From positions 62,001 through 126,000 of the forward strand of contig JAUIRK010000997.1 of NCBI GenBank assembly GCA_030549495.1: DNA of 64,000 nt, read 5' to 3'. Of this stretch, positions 10,771 through 22,225 are shown in pieces. The notes below the pieces were generated by a model. It made no database searches and was not told the origin of the DNA. It saw only the letters and a list, made by a program, of their open reading frames with translations. This DNA is from Nectonema munidae (lineage: Eukaryota; Nematomorpha; Nectonematoida; Nectonematidae). The translations under genes and the position numbers were made by a program. Position 1 is the stretch's first letter. The number at the start of each line of letters is the position of its first letter.

Positions 10771-11130
10771 TTCAACGTTGGCTTTGCTGCTTATAAAAAC
10801 TTGAAAATATTAAATAAACTCTAATTCTTTATGCCTCCTATTATTTTGAAATTATTCTGAGAACAGGCAGTTTCATTTTAAAATAGTGAAAATTGCTTTA
10901 TTAGTTTATTTTGTTTCCTTTCCCCCTTATGTTAATTATGTAGCAAATTTTTCAATTTTGAGTAAAAGGTAGTTTTCATTGACCAGGAACTGATGTAACG
11001 CTTATATGTCAAACAATGAACAAATTGGTATCGATGAGGAATCGAATCCAGAGGCTTCCATGCTAAGTCCAACATCTCATCCAACCTGCCATGCCACCCA
11101 TAGAGTATGCTGTAGGGGATACGTCAAATT
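10771..11130 (-). repeat. tRNA-like SINE module, copy 1
   Basis: On the minus strand the head at about 11100-11025 resembles a tRNA promoter region: a GGATTCGATTCCTCATCGAT stretch contains a B-box-like core (GATTCGATTCC), with an A-box-like TGGCAGGTTGG region about 35 bases before it. A body of about 250 bases follows. The same module occurs at 13685-14100, 17410-17840 and 25672-26036, always in this orientation. Confidence 0.6.
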
Positions 11131-11444
11131 AGTTATCAAAAAACTTAAGTTATGCTGTAAAATTTTTTAGTTTTTGTTGAAGCTCTATAATTTTTCTGAT
11201 AGACTTTTTTTCCTTAAAATTTATTATAAAAGGCAAATCATTGCAAAATGTTAAAAGTAATTTTACTCTTTGTAGATTTTTGTAGCGTGCACCAATTTAG
11301 CTTTTAAACTGTTTTTGAATGATGCTGAGAAAAAATTAAGTAATGCAATCTTAATTTATTGTTTGATTTTTGTTTGCACGATTATAACTTCATTATATAC
11401 GCTTGCCCCTGAATCAATCACATTATTTCATATAAACATTCAGT

Positions 11445-11830
11445 TATTTGTTTTCAGTTATTTTCTCTATGAATCAAATATCCTTTCATCAATTCCTGTA
11501 ATGTGCCTGGTAGACTACTACATTTTCAAATGAAAAGCCTATTCCACCACCCCCCCCCCCCAACAATTTTGGATTTTTTAAAATTAGTGTATATTCTGCA
11601 AATTTAATTAAAATATTTTCGCTGGAAGTATAGTATTTAAATGCACCAAATTAGTAAAAAAAAAATATATAAAGTAGTCTTATAAATTTAGGACTTTAGG
11701 TATGCGCTGAATACACTATATTTTAAAGGATTGCTTGAATATCTTGTCTCCCCTGGTATTTCCAATCAAGACCACTAATTTTGAAAATTGCAACAAAAAA
11801 AATTCGCCCCCCCCCCCCCAATAATTTCGA
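11445..11830. repeat. second copy of the 10.4-kb dispersed repeat
   Basis: Repeats 10385-10735 with small differences, ending in a run of C at about 11807-11819. With the SINE module between the copies, it forms a duplication of about 1.06 kb. Confidence 0.75.
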
Positions 11831-11839
11831 GGCCTGAAC

Positions 11840-12340
11840 AGCTACTTCTTTCCTTGATTCTTTTTAGCGCATTGGTATTCTAATTTATCTACTAGGTCTC
11901 TTGTTTGCTCCCATCTTTTTTTGTCTTGTATGTTTGGTTTCCACCACTAATTTTGTGCAGCACTATAAGGATTATATGAGATTCTACCTAAAAGTTGTAT
12001 AGCTGTATTTCTCACTACTTTGACGTTTTTCTCCCATCAATCATTTACATCGCGTGTTACCTTCTATTCTGTTTAGCACATTTATCCTAAAACTCTTGTT
12101 TGCTTTCTTCCATCAATTTGCTCCACTTTATTTTTCTCTCTCTCTTTCTTTCGACGTTTTGGCATTTTCAAGTAAAGACTTAGGATGACTAATCAATGTT
12201 CTGGAGCCACATGATCGCCCAAAATTACTTTACAGTCTATTACCTCATTTATTTTCGCTCGTCTATACATAAAAAATCTATCTGTGCTACAGCCGCTCCA
12301 CTCTTGTGAGTTTTTTGTAGGATTTGATGATTTTTTATTG
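11840..12340 (-). mobile_element. LINE endonuclease-region relic (jockey/CR1-type)
   Basis: Minus-strand reading in shifting frames gives DRFFMYRRAKINEVIDCKVI then LGDHVAPEH (about 12290-12195). This is the characteristic segment at the end of the endonuclease domain, where families usually read QIDY...V.DCKVI.G...QHRL. Further on, KMPKRRKKEREK (about 12140) and NPYSAAQN followed by WWKPNIQDKKRWEQTRDLV (about 11980-11900) match the linker preceding the reverse transcriptase. At least two frame changes and several stops are present. Nothing of the reverse transcriptase is retained next to it. Confidence 0.7.
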
Positions 12341-12870
12341 GTTTGATTATGCAATGCGTCAATATGTATATTTTCGTAAGGCACCATAATTGAAAATTCA
12401 ACAGCATTTTTGAAAAACTCATTAAAAAATAATTTATATACGAAATAAGCCGCAAACGTAAAGTCCAATTGAAAATTATCGAAAATTTATCCATTTATTT
12501 TATTTGTTGTTCACTCTTTGAATTATTGTCAGTTTAATTATAAAGCAGATAATATTTTTTTAATACATATGCACTATATGTGAGTGTCTATGTACAGGCC
12601 CGCAGCCACCTAGAGACTAGAAAGAGTTGTGTACGTTCCGACCCATTAAAAATTTGATTCCGGTTTCAATTCTGATTCTCAAAATACGATTTGATTATTA
12701 TTGCGATTAATAAAAAACATTTGTAGATATTTATAGGTGAATAGGTAATGACTAATTTCATATTTGAAGTCATTTTATTTTTTCTATAACTTGTATAAAA
12801 AAATAGCAAATTATTGATCAAATTTTAGAGTTAAAATGATTTAAAATATGTCTTTAAGTATTTCAACTAT
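12341..12870. other. AT-rich intron sequence, nothing recognised
   Basis: No coding, repeat or RNA signal was recognised. The last part (about 12826-12870) is also present in the duplicated block right of 37385. Confidence 0.5.
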
Positions 12871-12977
12871 GTGCGCCTTTGGCAATTTTAGTCGTAATTT
12901 ATCCATCTCTGGTAAAGATCATTTTTGAAATCTCGAAATTTTAAAAATTTTGAAAATGCTAACAGTATTTTTCTTAC

Positions 12978-13182
12978 CAGCAAATGTAGTAACTCCAATA
13001 CGCGAGCCGCAGTATCAATGACAATCAAAGCATTTCCGTAGGAAGACAACGTACTGATCAACTTTGAAACAAGTTCTTCATCGCGGAGCCGACGTCTTGC
13101 GTGCATGTAACGAGCGTTGAATGCGTCGGTGATCAAGAGCAGTGGTCTATTTATGCCTGCTAATACACACCCGTTCAAATGC
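12978..13182 (-). CDS. CPSF2: CPSF2 exon, residues HLNGC...LELLHLL
   Basis: A 205-base exon on the minus strand: one base completing an arginine codon, then 68 codons beginning HLNGCVLAGINRPLLLITDA. It contains ITDAFNARYMHARRRLRDEE and VIDTAARVLELLHLL, which align with human CPSF2 [20 protein letters not shown] and AVDTAGRVLELAQLL. The acceptor is CATAG (13184-13183) and the donor is GTAAGA at 12977. The incoming phase matches the exon ending at 14208 (KKE plus AG), and the outgoing phase 0 matches the exon starting at 1893. A broken inverted copy of this exon and its flanks lies at 34833-35337. Confidence 0.95.
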
Positions 13183-13379
13183 CTATGGAAGAAGAAACAC
13201 ACTTCAATCTATCTATCTTCACACTAAGCATACATCAATGTGAAAAAAATAGACTCTAGTCTACTTTGTATACATTACAGTAATATTCTATATATTAATA
13301 GTAGCAACTTGCTAGAAGTCGGGTTGTTCGCTTTGAAATACCTTTTGCATGTACAAACAAATTTATGTTAAGTTAACAT

Positions 13380-14150
13380 TGTTAATAAAAAATAATATTG
13401 AAACAAATTTTTCAGTTGTTAAAAATGTACTTGATGTATTTATGACGGCTGCCAGAATTTTATTTGTAAACAGAAATATTTAAAAATAACGCAATGATTT
13501 TCTTGTTCTCGTGTACTATGATTTTTATGATTTATGTTAGTTTAAATAGTTTTTTTATGATTTTGTATTCTTAGACTTAAATAATTTTATGAAAAGTGAT
13601 TAAACTACCATTTTTTGTATACTATGATTCCTTACAAAAAGTAAAAAATACAAGCGTTACCAAATCACCCTATACGGGTTAGCTACTTCAACGTTGGCTT
13701 TTCCTGCTTATAAAAACTTGAAAATATCAAATAATCTTAATTTTTATGCCTCCTATTATATTAAAATTATTCTGAGAACAGAGAGTTTCATTTTAAAATA
13801 GTGAAAATTGCTTTGTTAGTTTATTTTGTCTCCTTTCTCTCTTATGTTAATTATGTAGCAAATTTTTCAATTTTGAGTAAAAGGTAAGGTAAAGGTACCG
13901 TGGGTGTGTTTTCATTGACAAGGCACTGGTGTACCGCTTATATCAAAATATGAACAAATTGGTATCGATGACGAATCGAATCCAGAGGCTTCCGTGCTGA
14001 GTCCATCATCTGAACCAACCTACCATGCCACCTATAGAGTATGCTGTAGGGGATATGTCAAATTAGTTTTTAAAAATCTTAAGTTATGCTGTAAAAATTT
14101 TTAGTTTTTGTTAAACCTCTATAAATTTTTCTGACTAAACGCTTAAAAAA
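13380..14150. repeat. dispersed repeat block with SINE module, copy 2 (empty MITE site)
   Basis: Similar to 16.9-17.84 kb and 25.1-26.04 kb. It holds the tRNA-like SINE module (about 13685-14100, minus strand) and, at 13536-13543, a single GTTAGTTT. In the other two blocks a non-autonomous element is inserted at this point. The block sits in the short intron between two CPSF2 exons. Confidence 0.8.
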
Positions 14151-14207
14151 AGATTGACTATAATTTCAATTTATGGTATATGAAAAAATGACGAAAACAC
14201 AAGATAC

Positions 14208-14337
14208 CTTTCTTTTTTGTGATTGTAGTCTACAGCATAAATAATTTCTTCCTCGTTGTCCTTAACAATTTTCCAAATGGTGCCTCCGATCATATGACCA
14301 GCAGGAATTGGAGTTATTTGTAAGCCATGGCCTTTGC
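14208..14337 (-). CDS. CPSF2: CPSF2 exon, residues [19 protein letters not shown]...
   Basis: A 130-base exon on the minus strand. After completing a glycine codon it reads [20 protein letters not shown], then [20 protein letters not shown] and KE. Human CPSF2 has [20 protein letters not shown] at the same place, so the identification is secure. The acceptor is TTTAG (14339-14338), the donor GTATCT at 14207, and the phase leaving the exon (two bases, AG) joins with G at 13182 to give arginine in ERHLNGC. The exon expected before it (about 36 codons ending in LK plus G) was not found with confidence in the roughly 19.5 kb between here and 33.8 kb. Confidence 0.95.
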
Positions 14338-14399
14338 CTAAACAAGAATAGTCCTCATTAAAGAGTAATGCGAAGAACACACTTAGAATCTTTTAATAG

Positions 14400-15270
14400 A
14401 CTATTCATTCAAAGGGTTTGGGGCTGCGAGTTTTATATGATAAAAAAAGAACCAAGTTAGGACTCAAAACATCTATGGTTTAAACAAGCGCTTCTCAAGA
14501 GGGCGAGTCCCCCACAGGGGAGACCCATGGTCTTAAATAAAAAATTCAAAAAAAAAGAAACATTTTTTAATACAGCCAAACCCGTGTTAGCGGCCATCTG
14601 CGGATAGTGGTCAAAATAATTTCCCCCGCAAGAAAAAATAGTGCTATATACCTTGTCTATAGCGGTCACCTGTTCAACGCGGGCAGCGGCCACTTGTATT
14701 GCATCCAAAAACAGTTTTTTGACTCCGTATAGAGGACACAGATATTAAAATTTGTCATACAATATTTCGTAAAATTTTATTTGTTGAGCAGAATTTGAGG
14801 TGTCCACAACGAGAACCCAATCCGGGGATTACAAGCAGAAAGACAATGCAGCCGTGCCACGACTCATCTGGTACTATAGCGCATTTTTAAATCCCCTAAT
14901 TAAGTTTGGAATAAATCAAAAAAGTTTCAAAGATGTGCAGGCTCATATTCAATATCACTCTGCTAAAAGAAAGTCAGAATTTTATGTATGAAATTCTAAA
15001 ATTTCACTTTTAGCTGCAAACTTGCATGTTGTGCGTGTGCAAATTAGGGACTTCACTCCATTAGACGAAATTTTGATATAACAAAAGTTAAAGGGCCGTG
15101 GCTGAATGCTGAGGACTAAAAGCTTTATTTTTTCAACTTGAAAGTATGGCGAGAGTAGGTTATTCAACAAGAAAAGTTGCGAGTAAACAAACAATTCATC
15201 CTTTTAAAAGAACAAAATCAAGTGAAAACAAGCCCGAAATTGAATCTGTTTCGTTAGACTTATCAGTTTG
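14400..15270. other. intron sequence with possible transposon end
   Basis: The stretch 14575-14705 contains GTGTTAGCGGCCATC, GTCTATAGCGGTCACC and GCAGCGGCCACTTGTA, resembling the ends of pogo/Tigger-type non-autonomous elements. A 45-codon frame at about 15146-15283 starts MARVGYSTRKVASK; it is unrecognised and probably not a gene. Nothing else is supported. Confidence 0.35.
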
Positions 15271-15280
15271 GTTTTTCTAA

Positions 15281-15454
15281 GGGGTCGTTCACAATTGACG
15301 TCAACTAAAGGGGGGGGGGGGGGGGGGGGGGGGGTATCCAAAGTTGACATAAGTCGATTGATGATATATCTAAAAGTTGACTTAAGGGAGGGGGGGGGGG
15401 GGGAGGGGGTTGAAATTTATCAAAAAAAGGTTGACGTCAATTGTGAACGACCCC
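15281..15454. mobile_element. 174-bp MITE, Harbinger-like (TAA target duplication)
   Basis: Perfect terminal inverted repeats of about 25 bp begin GGGGTCGTTCACAATTGACG and close with the inverse. TAA is present on both sides (15278-15280, 15455-15457), matching the 3-bp TWA duplication of PIF/Harbinger elements. Inside lie two long G runs near 15310-15334 and 15389-15406. Confidence 0.82.
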
Positions 15455-15499
15455 TAAGAATAAATCAACTGAAGATGCTATATTATTTTTGTGTAGTTG

Positions 15500-15960
15500 C
15501 ATTTCAAATCATTTTTACGGTAAAAGCTTTAGTATTGTTTTATTTCTCGATTTGGAAAAGGCTTTTGATAATGTTTCCCACCAACTGCTACTTCATAAAT
15601 TATTTCGTATAGGTATCAGAGGTCCAGTTTTAAGATGGTTTAAGAGTTTTTTTACATGAAAGAAAATTTTACGTCGCTTTACAATGATAAGTCTGTTATA
15701 AAGTACATAGAAAAAGGTGTGCCACAATGATCTATCCTTGGCCCACTTCTTTTTGTGATTTTTATTAACGATATTTTTAAAAATGTAAGCAAGCAGGATT
15801 CTCTAAGTTTGTATGCTGACGATGCACTTATCGTGTTAAACTTTGATGATTCTACGGCAGTCGCTAGTAGAACCAATGCTTGTCTGGAATCCTTTTCTAA
15901 TTGGTGTCAGTTATCTGCTTTCTTTCAGTTTAAGTAAATGTGTGTATATGATTTTTTCTA
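15500..15960 (+). mobile_element. LINE reverse-transcriptase palm fragment
   Basis: Plus-strand remnant of a non-LTR reverse transcriptase. In shifting frames it gives LDLEKAFDNVSHQLLLHKLF (about 15548-15607), then IRGPVLRWFKSFF, then a GVPQ motif near 15717 followed by SILGPLLFVIFINDIF, and a catalytic YADD box in SLSLYADDALIVLNF (about 15804-15845). There are at least two frame changes and a stop. No endonuclease or tail is adjacent. It is too short to assign a clade firmly; CR1, jockey or RTE are possible. Confidence 0.8.
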
Positions 15961-15979
15961 AGAAAACAATTAAAGAAAA

Positions 15980-16232
15980 TCTCCAACCTGTATACTACGA
16001 TGTTTCATCTCCAACCTATATACTACGATGATTCATCTCCAACCTGCATACTACGATGATTCATCTCCAACCTGTATACTACGATGATTCATCTCCAACC
16101 TGTATACTACGATGCTTCATCTCCAACCTGTATACTACGATGCTTCATCTCCAACATGTATACTACGATGCTTCATCTCCAACTGGTATACTACGATGAT
16201 TCATCTCCAACTTGTATACTACAATGGTTTCT
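15980..16232. repeat. 28-bp minisatellite, short array (about 9 units)
   Basis: Units of the type CTCCAACCTGTATACTACGA followed by TGATTCAT. It is closed by ATGGTTTCTATTCCATGT and CAAATGACTAGGAAGA, the same right flank as at the 18.6-, 23.1- and 44.9-kb arrays. Confidence 0.9.
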
Positions 16233-16635
16233 ATTCCATGTGCAAATGACTAGGAAGAAAATGACCCCCCCCCCCCCAATAATTTTCTATAAGTAAGAGT
16301 TGCTGCTTGTTTATAAACATGTATGCAGACTTTCGAATCAATCAAACATCATGGTAAGCTGCTCTGAAATTCCTATCGAACATATTTTACAGACGATGTG
16401 TGAGAGCTATATAATAATAATCCATTGCTTCAATATGCACACAATAAGTCAGCAATGTTTATCACAGTGTCTCCTCTTTATAGTATTTTTGAGCAAACAC
16501 ATGTTGATGATCCACTAGATTTCCTCATCTTCTGTCACAGTGATTCTATTTCTCTTTCTCCTCCGCTTTCTCTGCTAAAACTCAAGCTCTCTTCTTTCAT
16601 TCAAGCCCTCTTCTCTTGTTAAGCTCTCTTCTCTC

Positions 16636-16797
16636 CAGTGACGTAGCTAGGCTGGGGCATGAGGGGCCGTGCCCACACTCCTATGTACCACATGGTGCCC
16701 CCGTGCATCTTATTTCTCCAATGAAAGGGTCAAGAGAGTATAAATAATGTTGCGCAAGTTTTTTGTTTTTAAATTGTGCCCTTCTATCAACTTTTTT
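16636..16797. mobile_element. hAT-like MITE, right end lost
   Basis: Starts CAGTGACGTAGCTAGGCTGG. It is the same family as the complete copy at 24621-24818 but lacks the terminal GGCTACACCACTG. Confidence 0.6.
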
Positions 16798-17016
16798 TCT
16801 TCTGTCTAATTTGCATTTAGAATTAAATTAAAATAGTTTTCAATCGTTGCCATTTTATATCAATGAGTATTGTTAGACTCGCGCTAAGAATTTTTTTTCA
16901 ACAAAAGTCACAATCTTTATCACTACGTTTGCTACATTTTGTAACATTTGAGAACTTAAATATTCAAAAAAAACGCGATAATTTCTTTTCTCCTATACTT
17001 TGATTTATGTTAGTTT

Positions 17017-17391
17017 GGTCCTCGGACATTTTGCCCCATTATTTTTATAAGACTGTTCGTCCATTGGAAGATTCACCCTATTATTTTCATAAGACATTTT
17101 TTAAATTTTGTTCGCCCCATTATTTTCATAAGACATTTTGTTTCATGGACAATTCGGCCCGTTATTTTCATAAGATATTTTGTCTCATGGACAATTCTAA
17201 AAAATTAAGAGATAAAATGAATAATTTGAAATAATTTAATAGAGATAAAATAAACAAGAATATAAATTTTTTTAATAATTTTACACATATAATAAGCAAA
17301 TATAGATGAAACTAATAGCTTATGAGAAAATTTGTCAGGGGGCAAATTGTCTATGGGGCGAATTATTTATGGGGCGAAATTTCTGTCGACC
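17017..17391. mobile_element. MITE with GGTCCTCGGACATT ends and 8-bp target duplication
   Basis: Left end GGTCCTCGGACATTTTGCCC; right end inverse of GGTCGACAGAAATTTCGCCC. It is flanked by perfect GTTAGTTT duplications (17009-17016, 17392-17399). Internally, several units of the type CCCCATTATTTTCATAAGAC repeat. The related block at 13536 shows the uninterrupted target. Confidence 0.88.
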
Positions 17392-18306
17392 GTTAGTTTA
17401 AATAATTTTTTAATTATAAGGGTTGGCTACTTAAACGTTGGTTTTTGCTGCTTATAAAAACTTGAAAATATCAAATAAACTCTAATTCTTTATGCCTCCT
17501 ATTATTTTAAAATTATTCTGAGAACAGACGGTTCCATTTTAAAATAGTGAAAATTTTTTATTAGTTTATTTTGTTTCCTTTCTCTCTTATGTTAATTATG
17601 TAGCAAATTTTTCAATTTTGAGTAAAAGGTAAGGTGCAGCGGGTGTATTTTCATTGACAAGGCACTGATGTACCGCTTATGTCAAACTACGAAGAAATTC
17701 GTATCGATGAGGAATCGAATCCAGAGGCTTCCGTGCTGAGTCCATCATCTCAACCAACCTGCCATGCCACCCATAGAGTATGCTGTAGTGGATACGTCAA
17801 ATTAGTTTTCAAAAAACTTAAGTTATGCTCTAAAATTGTTCGTTTTTGTTGAAGCTCTATAACTTTTTCTGATAGACTTTTTTCCTTAAAAGTTATTATA
17901 AAAGGCAAATCATTGCAAAATGTTAAAAGTTATTTTACTTTTTGTAGCTTGTATCAATTTAGCTTTTAAACTATTTTTGAATGATGCTGAGTAAAATGAT
18001 ATAATGCGATCTAATTTTTTTGTTAGCACAATTATAACTTTATTTTATATCCTTGCCCCTGAATCAATCACATTTTTCATATAAACATCGCAGGGTGTCT
18101 ACTGTCTAGTAGACTCTTTGCCTTTAGACTACATTCACTCATATAAAATTATCCAACCTTCAGTTATTTGTTTTCTCTATGAATCAAATATTGTTTCATC
18201 AATTCCTGTAGCCTGGTAGAATACTCCATTTTTCAAATGAAAAGCCTATTCCACCCCCTAACAATTTTGGATTTTTTAAACTAGTGTATATTCGATGGTT
18301 GTAGGT

Positions 18307-18430
18307 AAAAATGCCCCGGAAAAAATGCCCCCGGAATAAATGCCCCTAATTAAAAAGTAGGAAAAAATGCCCCCTAATTTTTGATTTTCAGGATTTTTTT
18401 TAATTATATAAATATCTCATAACCTGTACG
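18307..18430. repeat. isolated MULE terminal-repeat fragment
   Basis: Contains AATTAAAAAGTAGGAAAAAA followed by TGCCCCCTAATTTTTG, matching the left terminal repeat of the FLYWCH-MULE at 29.41 kb. No transposase follows. Confidence 0.75.
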
Positions 18431-18460
18431 GTTGAACGCGGGTAGACAACTTGCGTGTTA

Positions 18461-18600
18461 TCTCCAACCCGTATATTACGATGATTCTTCTCCAACCTCT
18501 GTATTCTACGATGATTCATCTCCAAACTATATACTACAATGATTCATCTCCAACCTGTATACTACGATGATTCATCTCCAACCTGTATACTACGATGGTT
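18461..18600. repeat. 28-bp minisatellite, short array (about 5 units)
   Basis: Same unit as the large array. Preceded by GTGTTATCTCCAACC, as at 23.0 kb, and followed by the common right flank (TTCCATGTACAAATGACTAG). Confidence 0.9.
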
Positions 18601-19060
18601 TATATTCCATGTACAAATGACTAGGGAGACAATGTTCAACTTTCTGTTCACATTCTGCTAGATGATTTGGTTGCTAGACAATGTTTCAAGCTCTTTGATA
18701 ACTGAAGAATTTGATTCTTAATCAAGCTATGCGCACTCAAATAAAGTAAAGCATTTCATATCTTATGTAGATGAAAGATTATCAAAACATTTTTCAATGA
18801 TTAGAATAGAAAATAGGGTTCTACCTTTTAAGCCAACAGTTTGAGAGAACTTCAACTGAACAAACTGTTCAAAAGCAACATCAACGTCATCAAGACTAAA
18901 TATCTTGAAATCTTCGCAATTATCATGTGACTAAAAATTTAAATAAAATGATGAAAAATACAGAAAGAGTACGATTTAATAAATATGACCCTACAATCAA
19001 GACTGACCATGCAGAAATTAGCTTTGGGTTAATTACGCCAGCCAGATCAGATAATGATTG
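18601..19060. other. minisatellite flank and unassigned sequence
   Basis: The first 60 bases are the shared right flank of the minisatellite family. The rest shows no recognisable coding or structural signal. Confidence 0.45.
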
Positions 19061-19063
19061 ATA

Positions 19064-21039
19064 TTAGTATAGTAGGGTAAGCCTGTCCGTCTCGAGCGAA
19101 CTAGGTTTTTGTTGTTTTATATAAGTAAAAATTTTTTTTATTAAATTCAAAATATACAACTTAAAAATTATAAAAACTAATTTTTTTGAAGATGAAACCT
19201 GGCACTGCATTTTTTGTGCTAGTTTTTCAAAGTTTGGATCGAAATTTGTCAGGGCGATTCTTAAACATGCCTGCAAATGTTCGTTAGTTAATTGAGATCT
19301 ATGTTTTGTTTTTATACTATTCATCGAAGAAAAAGCAGATTCACACAAATATGTGGATCCGAAAAACGAATGGAAACTCGCAAATACCCTCCAAATGTTG
19401 GGGTATTTATCTTTAAAAATATATTTTATAAAATCTTTCGACCCATGCATTGATTTAAGACTTAAGTCACATTTTATATTTATAAGTTCTTCTTCTAATT
19501 CAGCCAAATTGCCAATTTGTAGAAAGTCGCAAATTTTTTTAGCTAAAAATTCAATACTCACACGTCGTCCTTGAAGGGGTTTAGTAGAAAAGTGGTGATA
19601 CTTTCAATATTATTAAAACTTTCGAATCTTTTTTCAAATTCATTCATGAGAGTTCTTAGACTAGCTACATATCTATCCACATTTAATCTTTTTTCAGCAC
19701 CTCTTTCGTCTTCTAAATTCGGAAAATGTTTTAAGTCGCCACGTTCCATTTGTTTAAGTTGTATATTCAACTTTTCTTTAAATGAATTTACATGATTAAC
19801 CATTTCAATTATTGATTTATCTTTGCCTTGTAATTGGGTATTTAGTAGGCTTATCTTCTCAGTAACGTCGCAAAAAAAAAATAGATCGCAGCGCCATTCT
19901 GAATCACTCAATTGAACATATTGAATTTTTTTAGTTTCAAGAAAAATGCAAACTTTTGGTAATAGTTCTCTGAAACGAGTCAAAAACTTAGCACGGCTTA
20001 GCCATCTAACATCTGTGTGTAAAAGCAATTCATTGTGTTCTTCTCCACACTCTTTTAGCAAAGCACGAAACTCTCGACGCGATAAACTCTTTGACCTGAT
20101 GTAGTTGACAGTTTTGAACGCTATGTCCATGACATGATCAAAGTTTAAAACTTTTGAGCATAGGACTTGATTATGTATGATGCAATGATAATCAATAAAT
20201 CTGGGAAACTTTTCATCGCGCTTACAACGAGAAATAAAGCCATTATTGCAACCAGTCATTGCAGGGGCACCATCTGTTGTAATTGAAACCAGTTTGGAAA
20301 TTGGAAAATTTGTAAGTGATATAAATTATTTGAATGAGTTGAAAATATCTTCACCTCTAGTGCGTTCATTCATCGGAATTATTGTTAACAACTCTTCTAC
20401 GGCTGACATGTCAACAAAAACCATTCTGATGAAAACACAGAGTTGAGCAGTGCCAATATAGTCAGTCGACTCGTCAAACTGTAATGAGAGAACAACGCAC
20501 TTATCAACATTAATTTGTAGAGCTTGCTCAAGATCTTGACTGATATCCTCTGTTCTTCGCATAATAGTATTTCGTGAGAATGACAAGTTATTTATACATG
20601 TCATAATTTCGGACATATTTTTGAAGTTTTCAAATAAAACATCTCCCGCTTTGATGAAAGCTTCTTTTACTATTTCTCCATCGCTAAAAGATTTGTTATG
20701 TTTAATTAATGTTTGAGTGATTTTGAATGAAGCGATTGTAGCAGATTTTGAGCTTGTGTTGTATTTAAAAAAGCTATTTTGTTGTTCAAGCAATTCTGCT
20801 TTGAGTTGTTTAACTTTTGATTTTCTTAAGGCTGTATTTTGTGGAAAATCAATAGAATAATTTTTGTGAACTTTAAAAAAATGTCTCTCCACGTTCGCTT
20901 TTTTAGGCAATGCAACTATTCCCTTATAAATTAAACATAAACACTTGTTATTGTTCATTACAAAAAAGTAGTTCTCTTCCCATTCATTATGATAATGGTA
21001 AGTTTTTCTTTTTTTAAAAGATGATCCTGGCTCATTCAT
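19064..21039 (-). mobile_element. hAT transposase, ZBED5/FAM200-like, nearly full length with two breaks
   Basis: The minus-strand frame starts at 21039 with MNEPGSSFKKRKTYHYHNEW and continues through a BED-like region (about residues 25-65) and SLQFDESTDYIGTAQLCVFI. One in-frame stop (about 20326) interrupts it; the same frame goes on with KLVSITTDGAPAMTGCNNGF, IDYHCIIHNQVLC and ELLLHTDVRWLSRAKFLTRF, all signature motifs of this hAT lineage. A frameshift near 19560 leads to the last frame (19561-19064), which carries the dimerisation region: SFFGSTYLCESAFSSMNSIK, then LTNEHLQACLRIALTNFDPN. The element is young enough to read almost throughout but has at least these two breaks. Terminal inverted repeats were not identified. 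It lies in the large CPSF2 intron, in the same transcriptional direction as that gene. Confidence 0.9.
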
Positions 21040-21289
21040 TTATCAGCCACAAAGATAAAATCAAATATAGTTAAAACTACTTCTAAAAAAGGTAATAAAA
21101 GATAGTAATAAAGGTACTTTTATAAAAGGTTAATTTTGTAAAAAATTGGTATTAAGTTGAACATTATAAACAAAATTGCCCAAGATTTTAATTAACTTGT
21201 TCTCATATTTCTTAATCATTTTATAATTACTAATTTAAATTTATGTGTATTCAAAATTAAATGAGTTTAAATCTTACAAAACAGTAAAA

Positions 21290-21480
21290 GTTTTATGAAT
21301 GAATTTGAATAAAGGTATAGGTATCGTGGGGCGTTTCATTGAGAAGTTCAACCAAGACCGCTTATGTCGAACTATGAATAGACTTGTAGTACGCGAATCG
21401 AACCCAACACTTTGTGTTCGATGTCCGACGCGCTACCTAAACTACGCACGCCCCCATAATTATAAAAAACCTAATCTACC
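21290..21480 (-). repeat. second tRNA-like SINE type
   Basis: On the minus strand (about 21462-21390) there is GTAGTTTAGGTAGCGCG (A-box-like) and, about 40 bases on, GTTGGGTTCGATTCGCG (B box). It differs in sequence from the 10.8-kb SINE module. The spacing suits a tRNA-derived SINE head; a functional tRNA fold was not evident. Confidence 0.5.
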
Positions 21481-21499
21481 CATGCCTCTATATTAAATA

Positions 21500-22220
21500 T
21501 ATAAAATAAAAGTTTAGTATTATTTAGAAATTACTATTGTTCTAGTATTTTTTATATCTGACACTGGTACGTTGCGTATTTATTTTTTGACAAAAAAAAA
21601 TTTTAGGTTTTAAATTAAATATCAATTGATTATTTATGTTGACAACTATTTTTTATAATGATTTTTTTCATTAATTTCACTTTTTTACATTTAACTATTT
21701 TTAATTTGATTTAATAAAATTATGACAAGCATGCCCTTCAAATAGAAAAAAATCCAAGCTTCATTATAGTAAATGTGTCACATGTGCATATAAAAAGACT
21801 AAATTATAATTTTTTTAACATTGACTTCAAAGGTTGCTATAAACACAAATTAGAATTTTTTATATCCAACTTTCATAGAAACTTGCATATGGTTGCTATT
21901 GTTCAGTAAGGCAAAATGAGACACTGAATTAACGAAAAAAAATTAAATTATAAGTAGATTAAAAAAAAATTTCTTAATAGATCTGACAAAAAATACACAT
22001 CAAAAAATTCTACTTAATACTTTTCCTTTAAATTATAAATTACTGATTTATTATAAAAGATTAAATTTAATATAATTTTCCTATTTCAAACCTTAAAAAA
22101 AATTTTTCTTTGAAAATTGTAGTCATAAAAGTAAAAATTTTTTTAATCATTTCGATATACCGAAAAAACAGTTCTACTAAATGTCTTAGTGTCACAATAT
22201 GTCTAAAAGAATTCTAAAAA
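21500..22220. other. AT-rich sequence, nothing recognised
   Basis: No coding similarity or repeat structure beyond homopolymer runs. Confidence 0.5.
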
Positions 22221-22225
22221 TATTT

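Larger units (their letters stand above)
16262..17840. repeat. duplicated block A (pairs with 24.23-26.04 kb)
   Basis: From CCAATAATTTTCTATAAGTA onward this block is repeated at 24230-26036 in the same orientation with small indels. It contains a MITE near 16636-16797, a second MITE at 17017-17391 and the tRNA-like SINE module (17410-17840, minus strand). Confidence 0.85.

Noticed and set aside
11025-11100. Functional tRNA gene
   Set aside because: Promoter-like boxes are present, but a complete cloverleaf with paired acceptor stem was not evident, and the segment is repeated with extra flank, as expected for a SINE.
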